A stretch of DNA of 64,000 bases, from positions 13,799,018-13,863,017 of the forward strand of contig OX375872.1 in assembly GCA_947359465.1 (NCBI GenBank). The letters are read 5' to 3'. Shown in pieces: positions 23,801 through 29,905 of the stretch (the stretch's first letter is position 1; every line of letters starts with the position of its first letter). The stretch comes from Metellina segmentata (lineage: Eukaryota; Arthropoda; Arachnida; Araneae; Tetragnathidae). A program made the position numbers and the translations under genes. The notes under the pieces were generated by a model. That model made no database searches. It was not told the DNA's origin and was given only the letters and a program-made list of their open reading frames with translations.

Positions 23801-23997
23801 GGGGATCGACGCAAGTGCCGGCGTGTCCTAGATGGGTGTAACCAGTAGTGGGTGAAGTAGGGACTCCGGGGGTCGGAGCTGGCCACCGACTGCGACCGGT
23901 ACTGGCGGCGGGGGTCCTCCGCCAGTCCTCTCCCGACACGCGGGCCGTCGGGAGTCTCGGAGAAGGTGGGGCGTCTTGTCCGTCCCACGGGCGGCAT
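2167..23997 (-). CDS. Monocarboxylate-transporter-like MFS carrier (SLC16 family), 4-exon gene
   Basis: A multi-pass plasma-membrane carrier of the major facilitator superfamily. SLC16 members move monocarboxylates or similar small solutes, often with protons; the substrate here cannot be told from sequence. I joined four exons: 23997-23508, 17573-17240, 5554-5272 and 2805-2167. Their lengths (490, 334, 283, 639 nt) join phases 1, 2 and 0 exactly and total 1746 nt, giving 581 residues plus TGA. Family signs are the EGGWGW motif opening TM1 (residues 118-123), SLLLSPVVVALC at TM2, an RRRQQIE loop after TM4-5, and a GWRRGLQILAG...FYRP segment at TM6. A central loop rich in Lys/Arg and then TM7-12 follow. 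The N-terminus is unusually long (about 115 residues), Arg/Pro-rich and probably disordered. Introns of 5.9, 11.7 and 2.5 kb are full of transposons. No frameshift or stop is seen, so the gene looks functional. Confidence 0.88.
3565..3873 (+). mobile_element. Possible Harbinger-related fragment
   Basis: A short frame from the ATG at about 3751 reads MSSVEDVRLAAAACVILSRQ and continues WARPSLKARARYSGSDVLK. From memory of the family this resembles the extreme N-terminus of arthropod HARBI1-like transposases. It stops after about 40 residues with no nuclease domain. The upstream GCCGCGTTTACACC motif looks like a MITE end, but I could not pair it with a clear right terminus. Confidence 0.3.
4454..4493. 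repeat. 18-bp-stem perfect-loop hairpin
   Basis: GTCAAGTAGATTAGTGTA, a TACG loop, then TACACTTATCTACTTGAC form an 18-bp stem with one mismatch. No tRNA, snoRNA or Rho-type context is visible; it may be a remnant of a foldback element. Confidence 0.6.
4555..5260. repeat. ~285-bp tandem repeat, about 2.5 diverged units
   Basis: Two full units and a third partial one share the order GATTC..GGTTCCG, TTACGAGTTGG, a TATGG-GTCGCCGTGTAT-type stretch, ATGGACTT..CTAAGCTCA-type sequence and a closing TGAGTCAC-like motif. The partial third unit runs up to the splice donor of transporter exon 3. Related single copies lie near 9780-9900, 14340-14600, 52640-52760 and 56610-56650, so this is a dispersed family. 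Confidence 0.5.
5272..5554 (-). CDS. Transporter exon 3 (TM6 and central cytoplasmic loop)
   Basis: The acceptor ends CCATATTAG on the minus strand. The phase-2 join restores Arg before LVGWRRGLQILAG, the MFS/MCT TM6 signature, followed by FYRP. The 60-residue central loop carries a basic stretch (KSLQKRSKAKDKS) before VQVLILGSGITAFG, the start of TM7. The donor is ATG|GTAAAT and the exon ends on a codon boundary. Confidence 0.85.
5760..6000. repeat. Degenerate member of the GACGAGATATCTCGTC element family
   Basis: TCTCGACGAGATATCTC, CTTAGCAAAATTAACC and a GGACGCGATATTTC stretch match the termini of the TTAA-flanked elements at 9460 and 56119 in the same order, strongly eroded. The open frames across it are by-products. 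Confidence 0.45.
6425..8109 (-). mobile_element. hAT transposon (ZMYM1-type), complete ends, dead transposase
   Basis: The left terminus CAGTAGCGTAACAAGG and the inverse of the right terminus, CAGTGGCATAGGAAGG, agree at 12 of 16 positions. The same 8 bp, GGCAAACG, flank both sides (6417-6424 and 8110-8117), the target duplication length of hAT elements. The minus strand carries transposase remnants. It is inserted in transporter intron 2. Confidence 0.9.
6901..7873 (-). pseudogene. hAT transposase remnant (ZMYM1/DUF4371 type)
   Basis: The upstream piece reads KALFVPCSNRSLNLCGVHS, a stretch ending VKRLSDTRLSAHYEAVKPVY, then frame breaks. A second piece begins NEELKRSMLECIDRFYQEI and continues through a VIKPKNLITTSEDEL segment. 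These are the central RNase-H-fold and insertion parts of the ZMYM1-like hAT transposases common in arthropods. The C-terminal dimerisation domain and the N-terminal zinc finger are missing or unreadable, so the protein is not functional. Confidence 0.75.
8118..9459. other. AT-rich intron sequence, nothing recognised
   Basis: Part of transporter intron 2. It contains long A and T runs and no exon, transposase or inverted repeat that I can support. Confidence 0.6.
10245..10430 (+). repeat. LINE 5'-region tandem repeats
   Basis: Three units of about 25 bp built on TCTCGTTAGGCCTAATTCAC (10245-10312) are followed by about 2.5 units of about 30 bp built on TAGTGCTTTTTCTGTG (10351-10430). Internal tandem repeats in the promoter region are common in non-LTR elements. 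Confidence 0.7.
10451..11224 (+). CDS. LINE ORF1: zinc-ribbon plus SGNH-hydrolase protein
   Basis: 257 residues from the first ATG. An N-terminal Cys cluster (CDLC near residue 24, a later Cys pair, then CKSC) resembles a PHD/zinc-ribbon. The C-terminal half is an SGNH esterase fold: the block I nucleophile in VGDSMVRVLG, block III VWVGTNDVE, and a block V DNLHLS with the Asp-x-x-His pair. ORF1 proteins of CR1 elements carry such an esterase, thought to act on membranes or lipids or to help RNA-protein particles form. The stop TAG lies directly after an A AAA AAC heptamer; the ORF2 frame overlaps by 46 nt in the -1 frame. Confidence 0.85.
   Translation: MGIVRMFKEMRTEGASGEFYVECDLCGNMVEAGKGCVSGVKMSEKVEFTCKSCLEVGDLRKELEALKVRAVEGVEKGVQCVNLGHVDQGDKVTRGVVVGDSMVRVLGEMVGRKKRNFARCCLPGARVKHVVEAVKAGVVKGEEKAVVWVGTNDVERTTNVEFKSEAETLLRGIKSHGAEVTVLGLLPRYGLGNGWLNQRANKMNGLLRDLCEREEVRFLDVWKECRRDWISRDNLHLSLIGNREVGKRVLNILESKN
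11179..14163 (+). CDS. LINE ORF2: endonuclease-reverse transcriptase
   Basis: This frame is open from just after the TAG at 11176-11178 to the TAA at 14161-14163. It has no ATG until 11449, which is already inside the endonuclease domain. Domains in order: APE-type endonuclease (FYCNARSVRNK, ITESW, IYRPP, GDYNYPNIDW, SDHRS), reverse transcriptase ([52 protein letters not shown]; the catalytic FADD in [11 protein letters not shown]), and a C-terminal thumb/connection region with LGVIIHRDFKMG. It makes target-primed cDNA in the nucleus. Catalytic residues appear intact. The missing start codon suggests frameshifting, reinitiation or a non-AUG start. Confidence 0.9.
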   Translation, partial: GGWQAGFEYSGVKKLVYKQGWEGHRGLTVHSNCLGKLTGSKLQETNNTKGKCNVREKNNTKTNNTRGKCNLRVKNKLKVFYCNARSVRNKMDELKGIAQAEDIDIIGITESWASSEDAQILELSGFTMFREDRENRKGGGVLIYVREFLNCTEIKLNSKTEGIESVWVKLNTDKGKGLILGNIYRPPVCSEEQEKGMCNLINEACQKGELILMGDYNYPNIDWTNNLATNGKGAEFLEVIQDCFLYQMVYEDTRDNAILDLILSNDEDRVQDLVIGEPLGESDHRSIRLSINFQSAYTINSRIIPNFRKVNFHKIREELKETFKGGLLALHHSEQWEEFKNKLDMVLKKHVTFRKKGKSRKLLPMWFSGETHKALKLKQRTYRVYKSTGNDRDMEAYQKARKEFKTISRKQKVSLEEKLAREINIKPKEFFAYASGKNKFSTTLGPLEGKGGELIQDEEGMANVLNDFFLGVFNGNYSLKKDPKDGAFAGGIIKECKFNREEIVHQLKRIKPSKAPGPDDIYPRVLVECAEELGEVIHTIFNSTYSTGWVPMDWKLANITPIFKKGIQSDPGNYRPVSLTSVICKIFESLLKKHIMLYLEEGGLLSENQYGFRKGRSCSTNLLKFYEKITEELDNKSSVDIMYIDFQKAFDKVPHEALLFKLERLGIQGKTLIWIKNWLLGRKQRVQVKGNYSQWTEVISGVPQGSVLGPILFIIFIDDIGQGIKNRISIFADDLKIWGTVDTKLQIENLQGDFDKISEWAVKWGMSFNVGKCQVLHMGYRNSGAEYCLQGVKVKEGETVKDLGVIIHRDFKMGHQCSAAGKKANRLLGYIKKTVTSRDKNIILPLYKGLVRPHLEYAVQFWAPYMRKDIESIERVQHRATKIIKGLANFDYNERLSKLNMYTLERRRRRGDLIQLFKFVKQGDTEGLNFNRDNRTRGHGYKLNKTHFNRDLRKNYYFNRVIDSWNALPENIVNSKGVYEFKTQLDSQWELENS
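11215..11221 (+). promoter_or_regulatory. Candidate -1 ribosomal frameshift site A AAA AAC
   Basis: In the ORF1 frame the codons TCA AAA AAC TAG place the heptamer A_AAA_AAC in the canonical X_XXY_YYZ register, immediately before the ORF1 stop. A -1 slip continues with CTA GTA TAC in the ORF2 frame. I could not identify a confident downstream pseudoknot by eye, and A runs are common in this genome. Confidence 0.45.
14298..14913. other. Dispersed-repeat fragments, including a SINE body piece
   Basis: 14340-14600 is related to the ~285-bp repeat at 4555-5260 (AGTCACGTGGTTTAG, GTGTTTACGAGTTG). 14760-14885 matches the SINE body (CTGACCATGGTTCAAGA onward to the TGTTGC-TTCAGTGCGACG tail). No gene is recognised. 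Confidence 0.6.
14914..15010. repeat. Left terminus of a GACGAGATATCTCGTC-family TTAA element
   Basis: TTAACCCTCCAAGTGG is followed by ATGAGATATCTCGTCC and ATCAAGATCTGACC, matching the 9460 element end. No matching right end is visible before the hAT at 15100. Confidence 0.6.
15100..16890 (-). mobile_element. hAT transposon (ZMYM1-type), second copy
   Basis: The ends are CAGGGCCGCC and GGCGGCCCTG. TCCCACT lies directly outside both ends (15093-15099 and 16891-16897), which is 7 of the 8 bases expected for a hAT target duplication. The minus strand holds broken transposase segments. It is a different subfamily from the element at 6425, judged by its termini. Confidence 0.82.
15730..16730 (-). 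pseudogene. hAT transposase remnant in the second hAT
   Basis: On the minus strand, 16690-16460 reads NFINQLYNFFSASPRRLELP and then SLHGLCETRWSARIEAVKP, the conserved central block of ZMYM1-type transposases. Near 15830-15740, RSFAKLLFHIKLS followed by LPLEMISID is a decayed C-terminal hAT dimerisation motif. Stops and frameshifts separate them. Confidence 0.65.
16900..17239 (-). other. Intron sequence next to transporter exon 2
   Basis: AT-rich, with no feature recognised apart from the exon 2 donor at 17239-17238 (AAG|GTACG). Confidence 0.6.
17240..17573 (-). CDS. Transporter exon 2 (TM2-TM5)
   Basis: The acceptor is CTTTTCTTTCACAG on the minus strand; the phase-1 join makes Val in VIAAATSTGMSLLLSPVVVA. 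TM3 follows (LLAIFGGIVISLGCLF), then TM4 with the YGVIIGSGDSLARDTT segment, the basic QYFKRRRQQIE loop, and TM5 (IFLIGYGFGVAAMPLVFSYW). The donor is ATAAG|GTACG, leaving phase 2. The frame happens to stay open upstream of the acceptor, but the phase match to exon 1 supports the acceptor given. Confidence 0.86.
17511..18860 (-). repeat. Five-unit tandem array derived from the 5' edge of transporter exon 2
   Basis: Units start at about 17511 (the real exon), 17791, 18065, 18371 and 18636 (265-305 bp apart). Each contains about 65 bp homologous to the start of exon 2 (GGCTACGACNAAN.. up to GCTGCAGCAATAA on the plus strand), the acceptor region and about 200 bp of upstream intron (TATAGATTTTATTATAAC, TTTGGCCATCTCAAATA). 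Units 2 and 3 keep an AG acceptor (TTTCAG or TTCAG); units 4 and 5 lost it. None has the rest of the exon or a donor. Confidence 0.8.
19110..19300. repeat. Dispersed element fragment (GAAATA..AGCATTGCT family)
   Basis: TACGTGAAATACAAG, AGCATTGCT, GAAGAGCTTCAA and GATTTGGCATCTTGTCACC recur near 38730-38900 and, partly inverted, at 45780-46230. It is probably a non-autonomous element; its ends are undefined. Confidence 0.5.
19390..19740. repeat. ~40-bp tandem array of GAAAGATTCTATTGG-type units with conserved tail
   Basis: Repeats of TTAGAATAGAATCCTTTGG followed by AAAGATTCTATTGG lead into a tail with AAGTTGGAATTATGCGTG. The same array plus tail occurs at 50573-51270 and 60660-61588, where it ends in a GGGTTAA element terminus. 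Confidence 0.65.
20225..20785 (-). pseudogene. Tc1-like transposase fragment (3' half)
   Basis: On the minus strand broken frames read ..DLHKIRLLVWGCFSF, CYFQDDNAP-like and DLNPIEH-like segments, then [21 protein letters not shown] C-terminal sequence up to the AATAGGGGGTGG end. These are the DDE domain and C-terminus of a Tc1/mariner transposase. It lacks its 5' half and is cut at GGGTAGTGTAT, exactly where the copy at 49557 is cut. Confidence 0.65.
20791..21306. mobile_element. TTAA-flanked 508-bp MITE (piggyBac-like)
   Basis: TTAA at 20791-20794 then CCCTTCTTTGTA; at the right TGCAAAGAAGGG then TTAA at 21303-21306. The 12-bp terminal repeats differ at one base. There is no coding capacity. 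It abuts the truncated Tc1 fragment. Confidence 0.82.
21485..21792 (+). mobile_element. tRNA-derived SINE, head type 1, complete
   Basis: The head has a pol III A box in GGGATAGCCGAGTTGG and a B box in GGTTGCGAGTTCGAAAC. The body runs through GAAGTTTGGAGAGTGG-like, CATCTGATCGTGG, GGGATTGATCCCAGACCG and CCCGTTGTGTTGCTCTAA, ending TTAATTAACTACCTGCC. It is non-coding and about 300 bp. Some twenty full or partial copies lie in the window. Confidence 0.75.
21925..22192 (-). mobile_element. SINE 3' fragments
   Basis: The inverse of the SINE 3' part (GAGCAACACAACGGACTATT, CGGGATCAATCCC) sits at 21925-22028. A second short 3' piece at 22147-22190 immediately precedes a full minus-strand copy that begins with the same GTAATGGTAATT stretch, suggesting a local duplication. 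Confidence 0.65.
22193..22531 (-). mobile_element. tRNA-derived SINE, head type 2, complete
   Basis: Minus orientation. The head reads ACCAACCGGTATAGTGGTT with B box GGTTCGAATCCGGG, unlike head type 1. The body is the same as in the 21485 copy (CTGACCGTGGTTCAAAATTA, GGGACTGATCCCGGACCG, TTGTGTTGCTCTAGTACG). Confidence 0.78.
22607..22950 (-). mobile_element. SINE, head type 1, interrupted
   Basis: The SINE tail at 22607-22650 and the body plus head (TGCGAGTTCGAATCC inverse) at 22785-22950 are separated by about 135 bp of unrelated AT-rich sequence. Confidence 0.6.
22984..23310 (+). mobile_element. tRNA-derived SINE, head type 2, complete
   Basis: ACCAACCGGTATAGTGGTT, TTAGCCTCTAGATCGG and GGTTCGAATCCGGG form the head; the common body follows. 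It ends CGACGTTAACTAATAATTAC. Confidence 0.78.
23355..23485 (-). mobile_element. SINE 3' fragment beside transporter exon 1
   Basis: The inverse of the SINE body (AGCAACACAACGGGCTACTG, ACCACGGTCACATGACGAG) ends about 20 bp from the exon 1 donor. Confidence 0.6.
23508..23997 (-). CDS. Transporter exon 1 (N-terminal domain and TM1), GC-rich
   Basis: The start is AAGATGCC at 23997, with a favourable A at -3. The first 115 residues are Arg/Ser/Pro-rich, followed by PEGGWGW and TM1 (IVLCSALVFSIITSTLH). The donor is CCAG|GTGAGT at 23507. Base composition is far more GC- and CpG-rich than anything nearby, so several other frames also stay open; only this frame shows a known family. An upstream non-coding exon cannot be excluded. 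Confidence 0.85.
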
Positions 23998-24119
23998 CTT
24001 TATGGAGTGGAAGTTGGGAAGACATCGAGAGGGATGGGATGGGAATCCGCGCGCATCTTCCTTTTCATCTTCCTCGCCTGCTCTGGGCTAGATGTTGAGA
24101 TGCGGCCTTTCTAATAATC

Positions 24120-25080
24120 CGAGGTGTCAATTTTCTCGAGTGCTTGATTAATCATTCTCCGATGAGGTTGAGCCACTGCTTTGTAAATAAATCAACTCTG
24201 GTTTCACTTAACACAAAATGTGTCTTTTTAATCCAAGAGGCAATTTTCCCTTGTGCTTGATTAATCACTCGCTATTGAGGTATCCACTGTGTTTTGTAAA
24301 TAAATCAACTCTGGTTTCACTTTACACAAAATTTGTCTTTGTAATCCAAGAGGCAATTTTCCTTAGTGCTTGATTAATCACTCGCTATTGAGGTATAGCC
24401 ACTGTGCTTTGTATATAAACCAACTCTGGTTTCACATTACACAAAATGTGTCTTTGTAATCCAAGAGGCAATTTTCCTTAGTGCTTGATTAATCACTCGC
24501 TATTGAAGTATAGCCACTGTACACACTTTGTATATAAACCAACTCGGGTTTCGCTTTACAGGAAATTTACCTTTGTAATCCAAGTGAGTGAATTTTCCCC
24601 AGTGCTGTAAATCAACTAGGTTTCAAGCAGGAAAGTTTCTTAAAGGTTTCATAGTTCATCTGAGTGAATTTTCTAGGAGTGTTTGATTAGTCATTCTTCT
24701 CGAATGATCATCTATACTAGTTCGAGCATATATACAAATAAACCAATTCGAGTTTCACTTTACAGGAAATTTATGTGCTCGAGTTCAGTAAGAGTAAATA
24801 TGTAAAAATAATAAGCGCACACAAAATAATTAGCACTTATCTAAAACTCACATACATACCGGAAATAGTATCCTTATAACCCAAGAGAATAAAGTTTTTT
24901 GAGTGCTCGATAAACTATCCTTCTCGAATGAGTTATAGTCATTCTTTCGTCAGTAAACCAACTCGGTTTTCATTTTACATGAAAATTTTAGCACTCGAGC
25001 TGCAAAAGCAGATAAGTAAAAAAGCACTAAAAATAAAAAATTAATAGATATATAAAAACACACACATACGCGAAACAGCA
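24120..25080. repeat. ~117-bp tandem array upstream of the transporter
   Basis: Four clear units carry AATCAACTCTGGTTTCAC near 24190, 24305, 24421 and 24540, plus CCAAGAGGCAATTTTCC and GCTTGATTAATCACTCGC. More diverged units continue to about 25080. It lies 0.1-1.1 kb upstream of the start codon, in the presumed promoter or 5'-UTR region; any regulatory role is inference. Confidence 0.75.
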
Positions 25081-25439
25081 TTTCCAGAAGATTAAATTGG
25101 GCGAGAGAAAGCCTTTTCCTTTCTCTCAATATTGTTTCGACATTTTCTGTATTTTCATGAATAAAATTCACATTACTCAGCATGAAAATTGAAATATTGA
25201 TGATTTATCCAGTCGACGACGTACTCGTTTAGGTCTTACATTAATGAATGATATTTTCAACACGGTTAAATCACTACGTAAAATCACAATGTTTCAGAAT
25301 AAAGCCTTGTAAACGTTTTGAAATTGTAGCACTATTATTTATCACAACACATCCAATTAAGGTATATTTGTTTTAAATAAAAATTTGTTCGAAACTTCGT
25401 AAAATTCAGAGCATTTGAAGAAGTCGTATTCGTAAACAC

Positions 25440-26135
25440 AAAATCCCTTTTACAAGTAACGTTTTTCAAGCATCAGATATTTTCTACATACTCTTCAACT
25501 ACTCACGTTTTTCACTTGTTTCTACATTAAAGTCGTCTGTAGACTATCTTCGTAACACTTTCATCCGATGGAGAAACTGATATGTTAATAGTATTGAATT
25601 GAAAGTTGTTCCTGATCACTTTTACCCGTTACGCTTGTCAAGCTCCACATATTTTTCACACATCAACTCTTCACTCACGTTTTTCACTTGCTTTTACAAA
25701 AACCGCCTATAGACTATCTTCGCAACGTTTACATCCAATGAAAAAACAGACATGTTAATAGGAAACAAGGGGTGATCAGATCACTTTTACAAGCAACGTT
25801 TCTCAAGCTTCCATGTATTTTCTATAGATATATTCCATATACAATAATTCACGATTTTCTCCTGCTTCTAGATCAAGTCCTCAGTAAACTGTCTTTGCAA
25901 CACATCCTCCAATGAAGAAACTGGTATGTTAATGAAACTAAAGAAAGACCAGGTCACTTTTACAAGTAACGTTTCTCAAGCTCAATATATTTTTACACAC
26001 GTTCTTCAATCACTCACGTGTTTCACCTGCTTCTACACCGAAGTCCTCTGTTAGCAACTCTCGTATCCAATGGGGAAACTGATATACTGATGGAATTCCA
26101 GAGAAAGTTGTCCTTTACTTGGGAACGCTTTTCGG
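25440..26135. repeat. ~175-bp tandem array, four units
   Basis: Units contain ACTTTTACAAGTAACGTTTC, TCACGTTTTTCACTTGCTTC, a GTCTGTAGACTATCTTCG-type stretch, and AACTGATATGTTAATAG. Unit starts are near 25447, 25618, 25785 and 25965. Confidence 0.75.
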
Positions 26136-26459
26136 TTACTTTCATATCTGAAATGAAAAATGAGAAAGAAAAGCTGATACTTTGAACGATGTTTCACCGG
26201 CACATTTACTTTCCATTATTATGACTGCGTGTATAAAATATTGCATCACGAGCACTTGAACTGATTCTGAGAGAGAGACCTATTTAGCACATGCATCGAA
26301 CCTGTCTGTTTCACTGCAGTTGTTCCAGATCAGGTTTTTGATAGGAGGATTGGCGAAAGGGTCACAAAGAGCTTTCTCAACCTTCTTCTCGAATCATGAA
26401 TGAAGCCACAATTTGCGCTTGATTTCATTCATGTGCTAAACTGTTTCGGATTCTCTAGC

Positions 26460-26461
<2 letters not shown>

Positions 26462-26541
<80 letters not shown>
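26462..26541. repeat. (TA)n microsatellite
   Basis: About 80 bp of uninterrupted TA dinucleotides. Reading frames through it translate as alternating Tyr-Ile and are not genes. Confidence 0.95.
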
Positions 26542-26543
<2 letters not shown>

Positions 26544-26774
26544 TTTGTCGTCACTCTAATTTTCTTTGATTTATTTAATTCCGCTATAATTTCCTTCTTG
26601 ATTACTGTTATCCACTAATGTGTACCACTAATGTTCCACTTTAATGTTTTTATATTTACACTGATTTTATTATCAGCAATTTAAAAAATAGCTGTTGTTC
26701 TCAACGCGTCAGGTTTAACCAGTCTTCCAAAAAACATACGCATAAGATAAATATGTTGTAGTGAATAGATTTAT

Positions 26775-26984
26775 CTCAAGCCTGGAGACCAGATACGGCC
26801 CACGAAATATTTTTATTACTCCCGCAAGACCAGATACATCCTCCTGATAGGTAGATACGACCCACCAAATATTTTTTTATAATATCTGTAGATCGGATAG
26901 GGTTTATCGGCCACAGTCCAGATACAGCTCTTCGGCCAGGGGTTACCCAATCTGCAGACCTGATACTGTCCTCCGGACAGGCAG
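26775..26984. repeat. Degenerate ~55-bp CAGATACGGCCC array, left part
   Basis: Repeated AGACCAGATACGGCCC and AAATATTTTTATTA motifs. A head type 2 SINE is inserted here, and the array resumes at 27325-27520. Related arrays lie at 28880-29010, 39705-39990 and 40415-40610. Confidence 0.65.
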
Positions 26985-27312
26985 GGCCGACCAACCGGTA
27001 TAGTGGTTAAGGTGTTAGCCTCTAGATAGGAAGGTTCCTGGTTCGAATCCGGGTACGGGCATGGATGTTTGTAAGCGTATGGTGTAGAGGCGGCTGGTGC
27101 ACATTAAATCTGTCGTGGCTGAAAGTCCTCACGTTGGGTTGGCGTGGAAGTTTGGAGAGTGGGGTGCCAGCTCAGGTGTTGCTTCGTCATCTGACCGTGG
27201 TTCAAAATTACGAGGTGTTGTCCTCGGATCTTTCCCTCAAGGGACTGATCCCGGACCGTCGTCAATAGCCCGTTGTGTTGCTCTAGTACGACGTTAACTA
27301 AAATTACCATTA
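26982..27312 (+). mobile_element. tRNA-derived SINE, head type 2, with target duplication
   Basis: CCGGACAGG occurs at 26973-26981 and again at 27313-27321, and the match extends to 12 bp with one mismatch. This gives the exact insertion and shows the SINE moved as a unit with its type 2 head. Confidence 0.82.
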
Positions 27313-27324
27313 CCGGACAGGTAG

Positions 27325-27520
27325 GTTTTCCCAGCCGCCTGCAGGGAAGGTATGGCCCTTCGAAGAGATTTACTCTGCCTGTAGTTCAAATATCCCCCCC
27401 CCCTAGGCCAAATACAGATTGCATACCGTTGCAGTGTTCTCTCCGAAAATAGTTTTTCGGCCCACTGGTCAGATAAGGCCATACAAAATAGTTTACCCGA
27501 TCAGCAGACCAGATGCGGAT
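27325..27520. repeat. Degenerate CAGATACGGCCC array, right part
   Basis: Continuation of the array split by the SINE, with C-rich stretches and GGTCAGATAAGGCC-like units. Confidence 0.55.
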
Positions 27521-28879
27521 ACTAGAGATTTATAGAAAGAAAAACTCATTCATATTAAATAATTATTAAAAAAATAGTAACACATATCATAGTGTTATTT
27601 CGCAAATAGCTACTTTATAAATTGTAACTTTGAAATAGCCAAGGTATGTATACATTAACTTTATATCTTTGGGAGCCACAGATGATTTACAAAGGTTATT
27701 AAAATTTTTTTGAGACTTTTGAGAGAAATTAGTTAAGAAATTTTGAGAGAAATTCGTTTAGAAAATTTTGAGAGAAATTAGTTATTCACTTATAAAATTG
27801 TATTATCTATTTGATCAACTTTTATCTTTACGATTTGTTGATAAGATAGAAGAGGTTAGGCAGAGAGAGAAGATTCTATTAATGTTTTCCGTTTCAACTA
27901 TTTCAAGTTTATTTTCCTCTAATGCGATTCTACTTACGCTTGAATGAAATTATCTCTTTCTAGTCTAGAAATTATGACATCCGAAATTCTTTTAAATTTT
28001 AAAGTAAGGGAAGACATTAAAAACATAATCGTACCCCCAGGTGCAGAATTATATTCAGTGTTCTGCAACACAATTCCAAGCAATTGCAATTGTTTTCCAG
28101 GAATATTGTCCGAATTCTGAAAACTGCAGTAAAATCAAAAGAAGACGCAAAACACAATTATAGGCTAAATATATGTATTACATATTTACAATTAAAGCAT
28201 CAAAATGAATTAACTTGCTTTATTTAAAACTAAGGCATACGTTCAGAATTTGCAATTCCGTCTATAACTTCTGAAGTTAAATATTTTGTCATTGACATAG
28301 AAGATGTATTATTTATAAAGTGTTTGTGGTAATTTGGGCGGTGTATGGAGTTTGTTCCGTGCCAAGAAAATAAAAAAAGGTGTGGTAAGGAGCGCGCTTT
28401 GCACTGTAGAAGAATTAAGAGAATTTGACAGAATTAAGGAAAAATTGTTTTGCAAAGACTTTGTTCAGCGACGTACGTCGCAGTTTTAAGCACTTTCTGC
28501 TCCCGGGATCGTACCTACAAATTAAAGAAGTTAGGAATGAGAACGTATCGAAAACTTGGTATAGAAGGGCTTTTTTCCAATTTCGATCATTTTGAGTAAT
28601 GTCTACGATTTACTTCTCAAGGTAATGCGAGTGATGATAGAAAAAAGTGCCATGTCATGTCAATACATTCTGGACGAATCAAAATATTGGAAGGTATTTT
28701 TTGTAAGCTGGATTCAAAAAAAAAAAAAAAAAATTACTAAATCTTGTGTTATCAAAAACTTGCAAACACACGCACTCCTCCACGTATTTATCCGCTTGCG
28801 GTAAATTTCAGCATAGCTATTTGCGAAATAATGCTAGGCTCTACTTTGATAGTTTTCAACTATTTATTTTTTTATGAAT
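27521..28879. other. Intergenic AT-rich sequence
   Basis: A 28-bp GAGAAATTAGTTNAGAAATTTT unit is repeated three times at 27715-27790. The stretch at 28370-28520 (GTTCAGCGACGTACGTCGCAG) looks like an old transposon, but I could not place it. No gene is supported. Confidence 0.5.
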
Positions 28880-29010
28880 GAATATCCTCTTGAAATATCT
28901 GGTCCACGGGCCAGGTAAACCTATAAGAGGGCCGTATCTGACTGGCGGGCCGCTTGTATTTGTTCGTAGGGCCATATCTGGTCTGCGGGCCTGAGATAAA
29001 CCCATTCGCT
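28880..29010. repeat. CAGATACGGCCC-family fragment
   Basis: ATATCTGGTCCACGGGCC, GGGCCGTATCTGACTGGC and GGGCCATATCTGGTCTGC, inverted relative to the 26775 array. Confidence 0.6.
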
Positions 29011-29329
29011 GCAACAAATATATCTTAAACATTCAGATTTTTGGACGCCACCTGACCCAATCAAGAACGACAGCTATTCCAGCTTATTAGCTCAAATTGG
29101 TAGTAAGTAGTTTAAAAACTTGCCCTATTTTAACGAATCTGCTGAACCAATTCAACAAATTAGATGGATTGCTTCCGTGTTTTCCTGGTATCTCATGTGA
29201 AAAGTCGAACAATGGAATACTATGCTTTTCAAAACAAAGTGATGCACGAGGGTATGTGTAATTAGTGTCCTTTTAGGTTTGTCTAAGAAATTTTCTACTA
29301 CTTGGATCAGTAAGAATTGAGTAGTCGTA

Positions 29330-29905
29330 TCTAAAAGAGGTTTGACTTGAGTCGAATTAAAATCCACCTACTTATACAATAGGTTTGACTTAAAACTTAT
29401 AGAGTCTATCTTTTAATAGAAGGCCTAAACTCAAAAAATTTATTACACTCTACCAATTTATAGAAGAGTTTCGCTTTGATTGTATTAAAATCTACCTCTA
29501 TGCATAGAAGGTTTGACTCAAAATGCATTAGTCTATCTATTTATAGAAGAGGTTTGACTCCAAATTTTTTTATAACTGTCTATTTCTAGAAGACTTGGAC
29601 CCTAAATTTATTAAAATCTACCAATTTGCAGACGAGTTTCACTTTAAAAGTATTAAAATTTCCCTCTGCAGTAGAAGGTTTTACAAAAAATGTGTTAAAA
29701 TCTACTTATTTATAGAAGAGGTTTGAATCGAAATGTATTAAAATCTGTATTAATAAATTTTTAGTACAAAACTACTTAATATAATTTTTATAGAAGCCTA
29801 AATTCTAAATAAATAAAAATCTAACTCTTTTGAAAGTTTAACTGAAAATTTATTAAAATCTGCTAATATATTGAAGGTTTGACCTAATTTAAGGATTTGA
29901 GGGAT
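29330..29905. repeat. ~60-bp tandem array
   Basis: Nine or so diverged units of AAAATCTACCTATTTATAGA followed by AGAGGTTTGACTC. Non-coding. Confidence 0.7.

Noticed and set aside
23437..24114. Several overlapping open frames on both strands around transporter exon 1
   Set aside because: High GC removes stop codons in all frames. Only the minus-strand frame with EGGWGW and TM1 shows a family and splices in phase.
24120..26135. A CRISPR array as explanation for the regular repeats
   Set aside because: Units are 117-175 bp, diverged and without unique spacers; the context is a eukaryotic intergenic region.
26400..26618. Frame with a long Tyr-Ile run
   Set aside because: It is the (TA)n microsatellite.
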